Source: JAHRVQ01 sp964548025 | GTDB taxonomy: Bacteria > Pseudomonadota > Gammaproteobacteria > Pseudomonadales > Azotimanducaceae | Assembly: GCA_964548025.1 (NCBI GenBank) | Contig: CAZJRI010000011.1 | Location: 1-64,000 of the forward strand | Direction of reading: 5' to 3' | DNA: 64,000 bases | Shown: positions 53,656 to 62,039 of the stretch, in pieces | Position numbering within the stretch: position 1 is the stretch's first letter | Layout of the letters: every line of letters begins with the position of its first letter | Notes under the pieces: model-generated | Database searches by the model: none | Seen by the model: the letters and a program-made list of their open reading frames with translations, nothing else | What the model was told of the DNA's origin: nothing | Made by a program: the position numbers and the translations under genes

Positions 53656-54501
53656 ATGCCTAATATACTCTCTGCCTCGCAACTGGATCACTATCACCGC
53701 GAGGGATACCTTGTGATCGAGGATTTTCTTTCCGATACCTGGCTCAATCGACTGAATGAAGTGACCGATGAATTTATTGAGCTGAGTCGCAAGGTTAAAA
53801 CATCCAATGCCCAATTTGATGTCGAACCGGACCATACGGCCGAGTCGCCTCGTCTTCGACGACTGAACAGTCCCGTTGACCAACATGAGACGTTCTGGGA
53901 GTTCGCTTCACAATCTGAGATCGTGGATATTGCGGAATCAATCCTTGGGCCTGATATTAAATTTCACCACAGTAAACTGAATTTCAAATACCCGCACGGC
54001 GGCGCTGAAGTAAAGTGGCATCAGGATATTCAGTTCTGGCCTCATACAAATTACGACCTCATTACCATCGGTGTTTATCTCAAAGATGTTGTTGAAGGCC
54101 AGGGTGAGATGGGTTTTATCCCCCGCAGTCATGCAGGAGACCTGTTTGATCAGTACGACGGGGATCAGTGGGCAGGTCATATCCAGAAGAAAGATCTTAA
54201 GAAAATAGATATCCCCGGTGCAGTATTCCCAACGGGCAAGGCCGGTACCATTACCGTACACAATTGTCGAATGATCCACGGCTCATTTCCAAACGACTCC
54301 GATAGTCAGCGACCATTGTTGCTACAAATCTATTCTGCCGCAGATGCATTCGCCTATACCGATCTCGTTAGGCATACGCCCCACGGAGAAGAATTGATTA
54401 GAGGCACGGCTGCAAGATGGGCGAGACACGATCCCCGTCCCTGTCTTGTACCGCCAACTAAAATTGGTACTATTTTTCAGGCTCAGCAGAAGGAAATCTA
54501 A
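53656..54501 (+). CDS. Phytanoyl-CoA dioxygenase family protein
   Basis: A 281-residue Fe(II)/2-oxoglutarate oxygenase. The HxD pair is in VKWHQDIQFWPHTNYD, the distal His in NCRMIHGSFPND, and the 2-oxoglutarate-binding Arg follows in SQRPLLLQIYS. The family hydroxylates various lipids, natural products or ectoine-like molecules; substrate is unknown. ATG at 53656 has no strong SD. It is the third dioxygenase of the double-stranded beta-helix fold in this window. Confidence 0.9.
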   Translation: MPNILSASQLDHYHREGYLVIEDFLSDTWLNRLNEVTDEFIELSRKVKTSNAQFDVEPDHTAESPRLRRLNSPVDQHETFWEFASQSEIVDIAESILGPDIKFHHSKLNFKYPHGGAEVKWHQDIQFWPHTNYDLITIGVYLKDVVEGQGEMGFIPRSHAGDLFDQYDGDQWAGHIQKKDLKKIDIPGAVFPTGKAGTITVHNCRMIHGSFPNDSDSQRPLLLQIYSAADAFAYTDLVRHTPHGEELIRGTAARWARHDPRPCLVPPTKIGTIFQAQQKEI

Positions 54502-54666
54502 CGGATACAGGGCATTTTCATCATTGTCGTGACTTTCGCTGTGTGCCACACCAGATAACATTTTGATGGGAAAGGTCGGATTCCTAACAGTGCCGCTTCA
54601 CCAGGTGTTATTCAGCAGAGTCCACCTGCAAAAAACGCAGTCGAATAAGCTCAAATAAGCAGCAGC

Positions 54667-55469
54667 CTAACCGTTTCGACTACGACCGACCAGGAAACCG
54701 CCGTCGACCGGTAGTACAGCACCCGTCACGTATTCACCTGCTCGACTCGCCAGATAGAGACAGGCAGCTCCCATGTCCTCCGGCTCCCCAGGGCGACCGA
54801 CAATTGTCGCATGAGAAATCGCCGTTCGTCCTTCTTCGCTGGCCAAGATTTCGTCGAGCATACCGGGGCGATGGCGTTGAAGGTGATATTTCGGCCTCCC
54901 TCGCGGCCTCCCTTGTTCCCAAGTCGCCCTGCCCACTGCTTAGTGAGGTGGATCACTGCTGCCTTACCTGCGCCATAAGCCCAGTCATTGTCCGCGGCAA
55001 TTCGAATGCCATCAATGGATGCGATATTGATGACCGATGCATGGGGCCCCCGACCACCAGCGGCTTCAAGGAGTGGCAGACATTCCTTGGTAAGTGCAAA
55101 CACAGCACGAACGTTAACTGCGTTGACTCGATCCCATTCATCCATGGGGAATTCTTCATACCGGTGCATTACATTACCAAGTGCGGCGTTATTCACCAGT
55201 ACATCGAGCCTGCCTTCAAGGTCAGTCAGTGTGCTGACAAGCGAGGTAATTTCTCCGTCCTGGGATAGATCAGCGCGCAGTGCGATGCATTCGCCCGGAC
55301 CTTCCGCATCGAGTTCCGTGGCTGCTTCGGTCAGATCACTCCGGGATGCGATGTAGACACGTGCACCTCCTGCGACAAAACCTCCTGCTATGCCGCGACC
55401 AATTCCTCCGCCTCCTCCAGTGACCAGTACTACCTTGCCTTCAACGCTAAACATATTCTTGAAATTCAT
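54667..55469 (-). pseudogene. Short-chain dehydrogenase/reductase (SDR) with a single-base frameshift
   Basis: Frame 1 encodes the N-terminal and central SDR: VVLVTGGGGGIGRGIAGG (NAD(P) site), VLVNNAALGNV and the catalytic WAYGAGKAAVIHLTKQW. Near GRNITFNAIAP it runs out of frame into CSTKSW; the true tail (MLDEILASEEGRTAISHATI, GRPGEPEDMGAACLYLASRA, GEYVTGAVLPVDGGF) continues in the next frame. The shift lies in the short C/G tract at about 54863-54868, where one missing G would restore Pro-Gly-Met. It may be a true pseudogene, an assembly error or a programmed frameshift. ATG 55469 with GGGAG upstream is the start. Confidence 0.8.
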
Positions 55470-55561
55470 AAAGCTCCCTATCCAGTGCTTGCACAATTTC
55501 ATTTTTCTTAATCGCATCGTATGATACTAACTACAAAATAATGGCGCGACTAATTTAAACT

Positions 55562-55771
55562 GTGCGGTTCTCAACGTTGCGGACAAGCGTTTACGCAGCC
55601 AGCTTGTTCATCGTTTTTCTATTTCTTACGCCTTTATTGTCAACCTCATCCGCTATCGACGCAGTCTTCAATTCCAGAAGTCGTCCCTATCGATTTAACA
55701 GGCAACCTTCAATATCTCAAGCGCCTTTAATACGTCAGAAAATGATAAACCGAAGGTTGAGTCGATTCTGA
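55562..55771 (+). CDS. Possible small exported protein
   Basis: A GTG-started 69-residue frame with a convincing hydrophobic N-terminus (VYAASLFIVFLFLTPLLSTSSA) and a basic tail. There is no SD, and its last 77 bp overlap the convergent HAD gene, so coding is doubtful. Confidence 0.2.
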   Translation: MRFSTLRTSVYAASLFIVFLFLTPLLSTSSAIDAVFNSRSRPYRFNRQPSISQAPLIRQKMINRRLSRF

Positions 55772-56180
55772 CCAGGGGCTGATCGGGAAAGAAGTCATCC
55801 TGGTCATCAAGGATGACATACTCAGCCGCTGATTGTTGCGCATCTATATAGTGCTGAATTTCTGTACCGCGATCAGTATCCAGTTTCGGGGTAATGTCAA
55901 CAATCCGCTCACTTATACTCGACCCAATTGCCCAGTATCGACAGACATCCCTGAAGAGTTGCTTCAGTTCATTTTTAGACTCTTCTGGCTCGTCTGGTTT
56001 TCGCCAGGACGACGAGACGACTATATCCGCATCGCCATGCTCAATAAGGTCAGACAATCGGGACAGGCATCCCGGATCGAATTCCCGGTAGGGAAACTCC
56101 ATTGTGTTCCTGCGTGACCACCAGCGGTATGAATTCAGTACGCCATCTATATCGAGAAAAACAATCGACCTGTTCGTCAT
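55695..56180 (-). CDS. Small HAD-superfamily phosphatase-like protein
   Basis: A 161-residue HAD protein with FLDIDGVLNSYR as motif I (two Asp), VVSSSWRKP as motif II and LDDQDDFFPD near the C-terminus as the acidic motif. The pattern matches the HAD domain also found in Swiss Army Knife RNA-repair proteins, though here it is a stand-alone domain. It may be a nucleotide or RNA end phosphatase. ATG at 56180 lies in a gap of 185 bp before the MocR gene; no SD is obvious. Confidence 0.8.
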   Translation of the reverse strand: MTNRSIVFLDIDGVLNSYRWWSRRNTMEFPYREFDPGCLSRLSDLIEHGDADIVVSSSWRKPDEPEESKNELKQLFRDVCRYWAIGSSISERIVDITPKLDTDRGTEIQHYIDAQQSAAEYVILDDQDDFFPDQPLVRIDSTFGLSFSDVLKALEILKVAC

Positions 56181-56365
56181 TACAACAACTCATTATGCAG
56201 ATATCACTTGATAACAGTTTGAAGGCGACAGGTCGAGTCTTTGGATGTCTCTTTGAGGAGTGCTGACTCGACACCCGGGTAAATCAAGCCACAAAGTCGC
56301 CTGATTGTCTTCGTCGTACCGGTGTCAATCCCCGTTGTCGTCCAAGTGTTCCAACGTAATCGGAA

Positions 56366-57817
56366 TCATTCTCTTTGCAGGGTCTGAAGCGCAACATCCA
56401 TGTATTGAACACCCTGCTCAATCTCATCCGGTGTCAAACTCCCATAGCCAATCAGCAAGCCTGCTTGCGCTGGCGGGTTGATGTAGAGAGGTGTGAGTGG
56501 CTGCGCATAAACGCCGTGTTCAACGAATCTGCGTACAATGTTTTCTGATTGGCTGAACGGATGCCCATTCAACCAGAGAACAAGGTGGGATCCTGTTTCA
56601 GATCCTGAGATGCGGGCTCGATCACCAAGCTTGCGGGACAGTGCTTCAACCAATATGCCACGACTATCTCGGTAAGCTTTGCGGGTGCGACGTACGTGCC
56701 GTTCGTATTCACCGGATTGTATGAAGTGGGAGAGCGCAAGCTGCGGAAGAATCGCGGAACCCTGATCATTCAGCCTGCGGGTGATCGCGAATGGTTCAAC
56801 CAGTGACTGGGGTAACAGCAAGTATCCCAATCGAAGACCGGGATCGATAGTCTTTGAAAAGGTACCCATATGGATAACCCGTTCAGATTCGTCCAACACC
56901 CTTAATGGTGGTATGGGAGCGCCAACGTGACGGTACTCACTGTCATAGTCATCTTCAATGACCCAGGTATCATGCTTCTCAGCCTTGCTGAGTAATTCGA
57001 TGCGTCGTTCCATGGATAGTACGCCGCCGAGGGGAAACTGGTGCCCCGGCGTGACATAGATAATCCTGGGGAAGTCTCTTATCCTGCCCAATCGGTCCGT
57101 CTTGACACCCTGTCTATCGACTGGCAGTGGCAGAATCCGCAACCCGTACTGACGAAAAACCCAGGTTGCATATGCATAACCAGGATCTTCCATTGCCACC
57201 TTATCGTTATTCTCTGCCAGAATCTGTGCGCAGAGATGTATAGCCTGCTGTGATCCCCCAACGATCATGATCTGTTCCCACGAACAACGCAGCCCATAGC
57301 GGGTAAGCAGATACTTCTGCAATGTTCGACGTAGTGACTCGATTCCCATGGGGTCCGGGTATTCATGCCACTGTTCTCGAATCGCTGCACGAACAGATCG
57401 TGACCAGGCTTCCCTTGGAAAACTCGCCTGGTTAATTCTGCTGTACCTGAAATCTACCTGGATATTCTCCCGCGGTGGCTGTGCAATGGCATTGTGAGCA
57501 CGGATCAGCGTTCGAACTGCCTTTGAAACAGTCGCAGAAGAGTTACGTTTGGCTGGCGAGGTGGAAAAACCAATAGTTGATCCAACATAGGTGCCCGCCC
57601 CTTTTCTCGACTCAAGGTAGCCTTCTGCGGTCAATCGTTCGAAGGCCAGAACAGTTGTCATCCTCGACACACTCAGGGATTCAGCCAGCGCTCGGCTGGA
57701 AGGTAATCGCTCGCCCGCGGATATCCGTCCGGCAAGAATAGCCTGCTTGATTGACCCATAGACCTGAGTTTGCAGAGTACCCTCTCCTGAAAGTGTAAAT
57801 TCGACCATATTGGTCAT
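56366..57817 (-). CDS. MocR-type GntR regulator with aminotransferase domain
   Basis: A 483-residue transcription factor. An N-terminal GntR winged helix (YGSIKQAILAGRISAGERLP, SRALAESLSVSRMTTVLAFE) is fused to a fold type I aminotransferase domain with HMGTFSKTIDPGLRLGYLL, whose Lys binds PLP. MocR factors sense PLP or an amine and usually control a divergent gene. The divergent neighbour is the small membrane protein at 57898. ATG at 57817 sits within the left arm of a perfect 12-bp inverted repeat (57808-57819 with 57845-57856), a likely autoregulatory operator. Confidence 0.92.
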   Translation of the reverse strand: MTNMVEFTLSGEGTLQTQVYGSIKQAILAGRISAGERLPSSRALAESLSVSRMTTVLAFERLTAEGYLESRKGAGTYVGSTIGFSTSPAKRNSSATVSKAVRTLIRAHNAIAQPPRENIQVDFRYSRINQASFPREAWSRSVRAAIREQWHEYPDPMGIESLRRTLQKYLLTRYGLRCSWEQIMIVGGSQQAIHLCAQILAENNDKVAMEDPGYAYATWVFRQYGLRILPLPVDRQGVKTDRLGRIRDFPRIIYVTPGHQFPLGGVLSMERRIELLSKAEKHDTWVIEDDYDSEYRHVGAPIPPLRVLDESERVIHMGTFSKTIDPGLRLGYLLLPQSLVEPFAITRRLNDQGSAILPQLALSHFIQSGEYERHVRRTRKAYRDSRGILVEALSRKLGDRARISGSETGSHLVLWLNGHPFSQSENIVRRFVEHGVYAQPLTPLYINPPAQAGLLIGYGSLTPDEIEQGVQYMDVALQTLQRE

Positions 57818-57856
57818 AAATATATACTCATAATTGGATATTGGTTATGACCAATA
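57808..57856. promoter_or_regulatory. 12-bp inverted repeat, likely MocR operator
   Basis: The arms TATTGGTCATAA and TTATGACCAATA are perfectly complementary, spaced 25 nt apart, and span the start of the MocR gene and the upstream region of the divergent gene. The spacer is AT-rich (TATATACTCATAAT), with possible -10-like elements. Perfect symmetry and place suggest the binding site of the MocR protein. Confidence 0.6.
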
Positions 57857-57897
57857 ATTATCTGAATATATTACTTTTGCAACAGCGGGAACGAATC

Positions 57898-58383
57898 ATG
57901 AAGATAGTAAAGCGTATTGCTCTCGGCTTCACCGCCCTCCTGGTCAGTCTCGGACTATTTGTTGCGGTAGTGGTTGCTATGGCCCCCTGGCTGGATGGAC
58001 CCTTTTCACGTATTGCCGGTGGACCTTTCCAGCAGGATTCTGTATCGGGCAGGCCTGACCCGGCAACGCTTGAACCATTGCCTAACGTTGAACTTGAGGT
58101 GCAACTGGATTCGAGGCCCTCGGTGACAGTCGCCGTGATTGTTAAGGACAATGAAATCTATCTACCTGCAACCCTGACTCCAGCAGAAAAGCGGTGGCCC
58201 ATCGCGATCCAGTCAAACCCCGAGGTGCGGGTTCGCGCGCATGACCTTGTATATGACTTTCACGCTTACCAGGTTGCAGACGAAGCGTTGCACAACGAAC
58301 TCTCCCGACTGGGTGCCGAGAAGTACTCACAATCCTATTTTATCCCCGAGAACACCTGGTTTTTTCATCTGGTTGAAAGATAA
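57898..58383 (+). CDS. Hypothetical single-pass membrane protein divergent from MocR
   Basis: 161 residues with an N-terminal hydrophobic segment (ALGFTALLVSLGLFVAVVVAMA) and a mainly periplasmic part with LEPLPNVELEVQLDSRPSVT and SQSYFIPENTWFFHLVER. I do not recognise the family. ATG at 57898 is used, with GGGA upstream; a longer frame from 57841 is possible. The likely MocR operator lies 42 bp upstream, so it is the best candidate for MocR control. Confidence 0.7.
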   Translation: MKIVKRIALGFTALLVSLGLFVAVVVAMAPWLDGPFSRIAGGPFQQDSVSGRPDPATLEPLPNVELEVQLDSRPSVTVAVIVKDNEIYLPATLTPAEKRWPIAIQSNPEVRVRAHDLVYDFHAYQVADEALHNELSRLGAEKYSQSYFIPENTWFFHLVER

Positions 58384-58620
58384 GAGCAGGCCCCATAGTT
58401 GTTGCCATGGCGATGAGAACAGGATTATCCATGCCTCCATAAACCTCATTTCCAAGGCGGCAAGACTGGCCTGTGTTTCCTGAGTGATTAACCTGCCATC
58501 CCCATCAGGTCTTCACCTCAAGTTGCTGAAACCATTTATTTTCAGCACAATAATGCGAATTTCCCAGACCAATTCTATTCTGGCATGCACTGGCATTCTT
58601 TTTACTTAAAGAGGCACACC

Positions 58621-59871
58621 ATGAGGTTGTCAAAACTCGATCCACCCTGGTGGCATAACACTATTTTGATAGCCTGTACTATTTCGCTTTCTCTGGCGGT
58701 TAACCTCGTTTTTGCAGATACCAGGATTACCGATCGGGCATTCGAGCAACTGAAAAAGGATGTTCAGTCCGAAATGGACAAGCGATACGATGAAGCCCAG
58801 ACAACTGACGAGATATTCCCGGGTGCCACATTCGCAATCATGATGCCCGATGGTCGTATCGCGAAATTCGCCACGGGATATTCTGACGAAGAGGCCGGTA
58901 TTCGCATGACACCAGATGCACGCATGCCATCAGGGAGCATTGGCAAAACCTATGTGGCAGCGGTTGCCCTCGACATGTCGCTTGACGGTTTGCTGGATCT
59001 CGACAGAAAGATCAGCCACTGGCTGGGAAAGGAACCATGGTTTAACCGACTGCCCAATGGCAGCACCATAACCTTAAGGCACCTGCTTAACCACAGTAGC
59101 GGCCTCATAGATCACGTGTTTGTGGAGGACTCTGGTTTTCAGGAGTATGCGAAAGAAATGCTCTCGAACGAGAACAGTGATTCTTCATTTGCTCCCAGGG
59201 ACCTGGTGCAATTTGTGCTGGACCGGGATCCGCTGTTTCCGCCCGGGGAAGGATATAGTTATACGGACACCGGCTACATTCTGGTTGGCCTTATCATAGA
59301 AGAAGTCAGTCCGCTGACCTACTACGAGGAATTGGAGAAACGAATCCTTAAATCCCTTGGACTTGATCTAACGACTCCACAAAACCGCCGTGATATCCCA
59401 GGGCTTGCCCAGGGTTATGCTCCAACCAGCAACGAGCTGTTCGGCGCTCCGATGAAAGTACTTGAGGATGGTGTTTTCCGCTTTGATCCTTCAACCGAAT
59501 GGACTGGTGGCGGGCTGATCAACAATCCAGGAGATCTTGTAAAATGGGGGAAATCTCTCTACGAAGGCAAGGCAATCAGAAAACCGTACCTTGATACGCT
59601 TCTTAACTCCGTTGCGACCAGAGATAAAGGACAGGACAAAAATGGCCGTACCTATGGCTACGGACTCGGCGTGTACATTTCGAAGACTGAGCTGGGTACG
59701 ACCTTCGGCCATGGTGGCTTCTTCCCCGGATACAATTCAAAACTCTCGTATTATCCGGATTACAGCATTGCAGTTGCCATGCAGATCAACACTGATGCCT
59801 CTCAGATCGAGGGGCACACCAACGCTATCGCAGAGATTGTCATCAATGCAATTAAGGGTAGTAAGCTGTGA
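58621..59871 (+). CDS. Exported beta-lactamase-family serine hydrolase
   Basis: 416 residues. A signal-like segment (ILIACTISLSLAVNLVFA) precedes a class C beta-lactamase/esterase fold: SIGK (SxxK nucleophile, in PSGSIGKTYVAA), a YTDTGY motif where Y-S-N is usual, and HGGFFPGYNS as the KTG-box equivalent. Family members are esterases, peptidases or penicillin-binding proteins; true beta-lactamase activity is not implied. ATG at 58621 has AAGAGG 7 nt upstream. The gap 58384-58620 before it holds no obvious feature. Confidence 0.9.
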   Translation: MRLSKLDPPWWHNTILIACTISLSLAVNLVFADTRITDRAFEQLKKDVQSEMDKRYDEAQTTDEIFPGATFAIMMPDGRIAKFATGYSDEEAGIRMTPDARMPSGSIGKTYVAAVALDMSLDGLLDLDRKISHWLGKEPWFNRLPNGSTITLRHLLNHSSGLIDHVFVEDSGFQEYAKEMLSNENSDSSFAPRDLVQFVLDRDPLFPPGEGYSYTDTGYILVGLIIEEVSPLTYYEELEKRILKSLGLDLTTPQNRRDIPGLAQGYAPTSNELFGAPMKVLEDGVFRFDPSTEWTGGGLINNPGDLVKWGKSLYEGKAIRKPYLDTLLNSVATRDKGQDKNGRTYGYGLGVYISKTELGTTFGHGGFFPGYNSKLSYYPDYSIAVAMQINTDASQIEGHTNAIAEIVINAIKGSKL

Positions 59872-60052
59872 GGGGGTTCAGTCCGGCTACCCTTCAGCCA
59901 TAAACAACCTGTCAATCTGTGTTTCGGCGTACATCGATCGCAATACGTGGCACCCTGGTAAAATATCCAAAACAACGTAATTAAGTGGTTTCATTGGCTA
60001 TGTTGATGAAAGTCGCTACAATGGATCATCATCCTGAGTTCCGATTGCCTGT

Positions 60053-60688
60053 ATGTCTGAGAAGCCCACACTTAACCTTGAGAACAGCTTTCTTTCCCGC
60101 GCACGCTACCCGAAGGGTAAAAAAAGGTTACAAGCGATTCTGGATGCGACACACGATATCGTAATCTCGGAAGGTCTTGCCGCGGCATCACAGGAAGCCA
60201 TTGCCAAACGAGCCAATGTGACGCAGAGTGCGGTACGCCACTACTTCCCCACCAAGGATGAGCTCCTCATTGCATTTTTCTGCACGGGTGTCGAGCGTCT
60301 GCAACAGCTTCTCCAATCCAAAATGGCAGAAGTCGGCAAAGATCCGCGAGTGCAACTGCTCGACAGTGCATCACTGCACTACGATAGAATGCTTGAAGTT
60401 GCGGACATCTACTTCTTCGAGGCCTCTTCTTTTTGGGGGCACAATCCCGAGTTCCGGGCTATGCGCGATGATTGGTACCAGTTGCTTGAGCAGCATTACA
60501 TCGTGCTGATCGAGCGAATCCACCCGGAGTGGGACAAGCAGGCGTGCATCGCAACTTCGTTTCAGGTACTGACTTTGATCCTAGGTGGCTGGGTGACCAT
60601 GGGCAGTTCCCGGCCTTTCTATAAAGGTCACTCCAGATCGTTACTTAAATCCAAGTTATTGCAGGGCATCGAACGATTAATCGACTAA
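60053..60688 (+). CDS. TetR family transcriptional regulator
   Basis: 211 residues. The N-terminal helix-turn-helix reads RLQAILDATHDIVISEGLAA (helix 1) and QEAIAKRANVTQSAVRHYFPTKDELL, followed by an all-helical ligand-binding half. It binds DNA as a dimer and is released by a small ligand. It is convergent with the TauD-type dioxygenase gene; the 28-bp palindrome at 61861-61888, upstream of that dioxygenase, is a candidate operator. No SD is visible for ATG 60053. Confidence 0.9.
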   Translation: MSEKPTLNLENSFLSRARYPKGKKRLQAILDATHDIVISEGLAAASQEAIAKRANVTQSAVRHYFPTKDELLIAFFCTGVERLQQLLQSKMAEVGKDPRVQLLDSASLHYDRMLEVADIYFFEASSFWGHNPEFRAMRDDWYQLLEQHYIVLIERIHPEWDKQACIATSFQVLTLILGGWVTMGSSRPFYKGHSRSLLKSKLLQGIERLID

Positions 60689-60734
60689 CTTCGATCTATC
60701 AACTTCTTGCCCAGGACGATCATGACTATTAGCG

Positions 60735-61790
60735 TTATTCGTTGTCCCACATCTGCACAGTCGTTTCGCTGTTCTCCCAGTTATGCGTGGGTTGATCAAA
60801 GACCGAATCGGTCCTGGGGCGCTGACTGTCCCATTCTTCAGTCTCCAGCCACAGACGGCGCAAGTGTCTTTTTTCAGACGGATCCTCTGCATCCTTGAAC
60901 GCACTGCGAGCATGAAGAAGGTAATGATTGTTAAGGAAAAGGATGTCACCGGCTTCCTGACGAACCCTTACGACCAGTTCTTCATCCCAGATCGTTTGGT
61001 CAAATACTTTAAAGGCGTCCTTGTCATCGTCAGTCAATCGCGGCACTTCATCAAAACGCTGAGCGCTGAAGATATAACCGACTACACACTTACATGACAC
61101 GGCACCCTCGACTGGCGTAAATATCGGTGCTTTATGGTAGGGAAGCGCACCCTCAGCTTCTTCACCACGCAGATCAATACACCATTTAGTATCCAGCAAA
61201 TGCTGTGCGACCTCAGGATTATCTAATGCCAGTTTGTTGTAGGCTGCAACAGCGCTGCAAAGCTGGTTTTCACCACCCTCCGGTGCCTGCTTCAAACATA
61301 GCAGCCCGACGATATCAGCGCCGTCCGTGTGCATTTCCAGCTCCATAGTTGTCTGGTAGCCCCGGGCGGCCGGGTCGTCCAGTGTTCGCCCCTCATCACG
61401 GATATCGCCAAGCAGGTGACCTCGCGCATTTTGGGGCCAGGGTTTACCGATATGCGCACCTATACCCCAGAATATGGCGCTGGCCTGGTCCTTGGTGTAC
61501 TTCTCGATCGGGAAATTTTTGATATAGAAAATGCCAAGACTGAAGTTTAGTCCTTGTATATAGGGTTCCAGTTTCGCGGCCAGATTCGGTATATCAAAGT
61601 CATCTTTGCCAAACCTGGGAACGATCAGACCTTTTGCCTGTATCTGCCTGAAAGCCGCATCAAGTTCGGCAATATCTTCATCTGTCAGTTGATAAATCCA
61701 TTTCTCCGTCTGATCCATCAGGCTTTTTGCCGTCCAGCTAGCAGGATGTTCTCTGTATACCACCGGTTGTATGACTTGCTCGACACTCAT
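60735..61790 (-). CDS. TauD/TfdA family Fe(II)/2-oxoglutarate-dependent dioxygenase
   Basis: 351 residues. The HxD pair is in LEMHTDGADIVGL, the distal His in NNHYLLHARSAF and the 2-oxoglutarate Arg is in RHLRRLWLETEEW. It is larger than typical TauD (about 280). ATG at 61790 has GGGAG 5 nt upstream; the longer frame to 61862 lacks such a signal. The region 61791-62039 is shared with the divergent GntR-TIR gene and carries a strong palindrome. The substrate is unknown. Confidence 0.9.
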   Translation of the reverse strand: MSVEQVIQPVVYREHPASWTAKSLMDQTEKWIYQLTDEDIAELDAAFRQIQAKGLIVPRFGKDDFDIPNLAAKLEPYIQGLNFSLGIFYIKNFPIEKYTKDQASAIFWGIGAHIGKPWPQNARGHLLGDIRDEGRTLDDPAARGYQTTMELEMHTDGADIVGLLCLKQAPEGGENQLCSAVAAYNKLALDNPEVAQHLLDTKWCIDLRGEEAEGALPYHKAPIFTPVEGAVSCKCVVGYIFSAQRFDEVPRLTDDDKDAFKVFDQTIWDEELVVRVRQEAGDILFLNNHYLLHARSAFKDAEDPSEKRHLRRLWLETEEWDSQRPRTDSVFDQPTHNWENSETTVQMWDNE

Positions 61791-61860
61791 CTCGACTCCC
61801 CCAGCACTTAGGCTGTAAATGGTCACAAAATATAAATCGCTGCAATCCCAAGTTGCTATC

Positions 61861-61888
61861 ACAAAACAACTTGATCACGTTGTTTTGT
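61861..61888. promoter_or_regulatory. 28-bp near-perfect palindrome in the divergent promoter region
   Basis: Arms ACAAAACAAC and GTTGTTTTGT match exactly around a TTGATCAC centre that is itself almost symmetric (TGATCA). It lies about 71 bp upstream of the dioxygenase ATG (61790) and about 150 bp upstream of the GntR-TIR gene. Size and symmetry fit a TetR-family operator, so the TetR gene at 60053 is the nearest candidate; the GntR-TIR protein is the alternative. Confidence 0.65.
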
Positions 61889-62039
61889 ATTAAACCCAAT
61901 TATTCAATCAGCGTCAATATTGGCCAGAAAGCCCATCGAATCGTCCTGGTTATATGCTCATGAAGGGTTAAGTAATTGACTGGATTAAAAAAGAGTGGTT
62001 TATTCGAGAGCTTTCGATATAGAGCCATTGGGCAGATCT

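Noticed and set aside
58621..59871. Antibiotic-resistance beta-lactamase
   Set aside because: It has the SxxK and HGG motifs of the fold but a YTD in place of YSN and the general esterase/PBP-like pattern; resistance is not supported.
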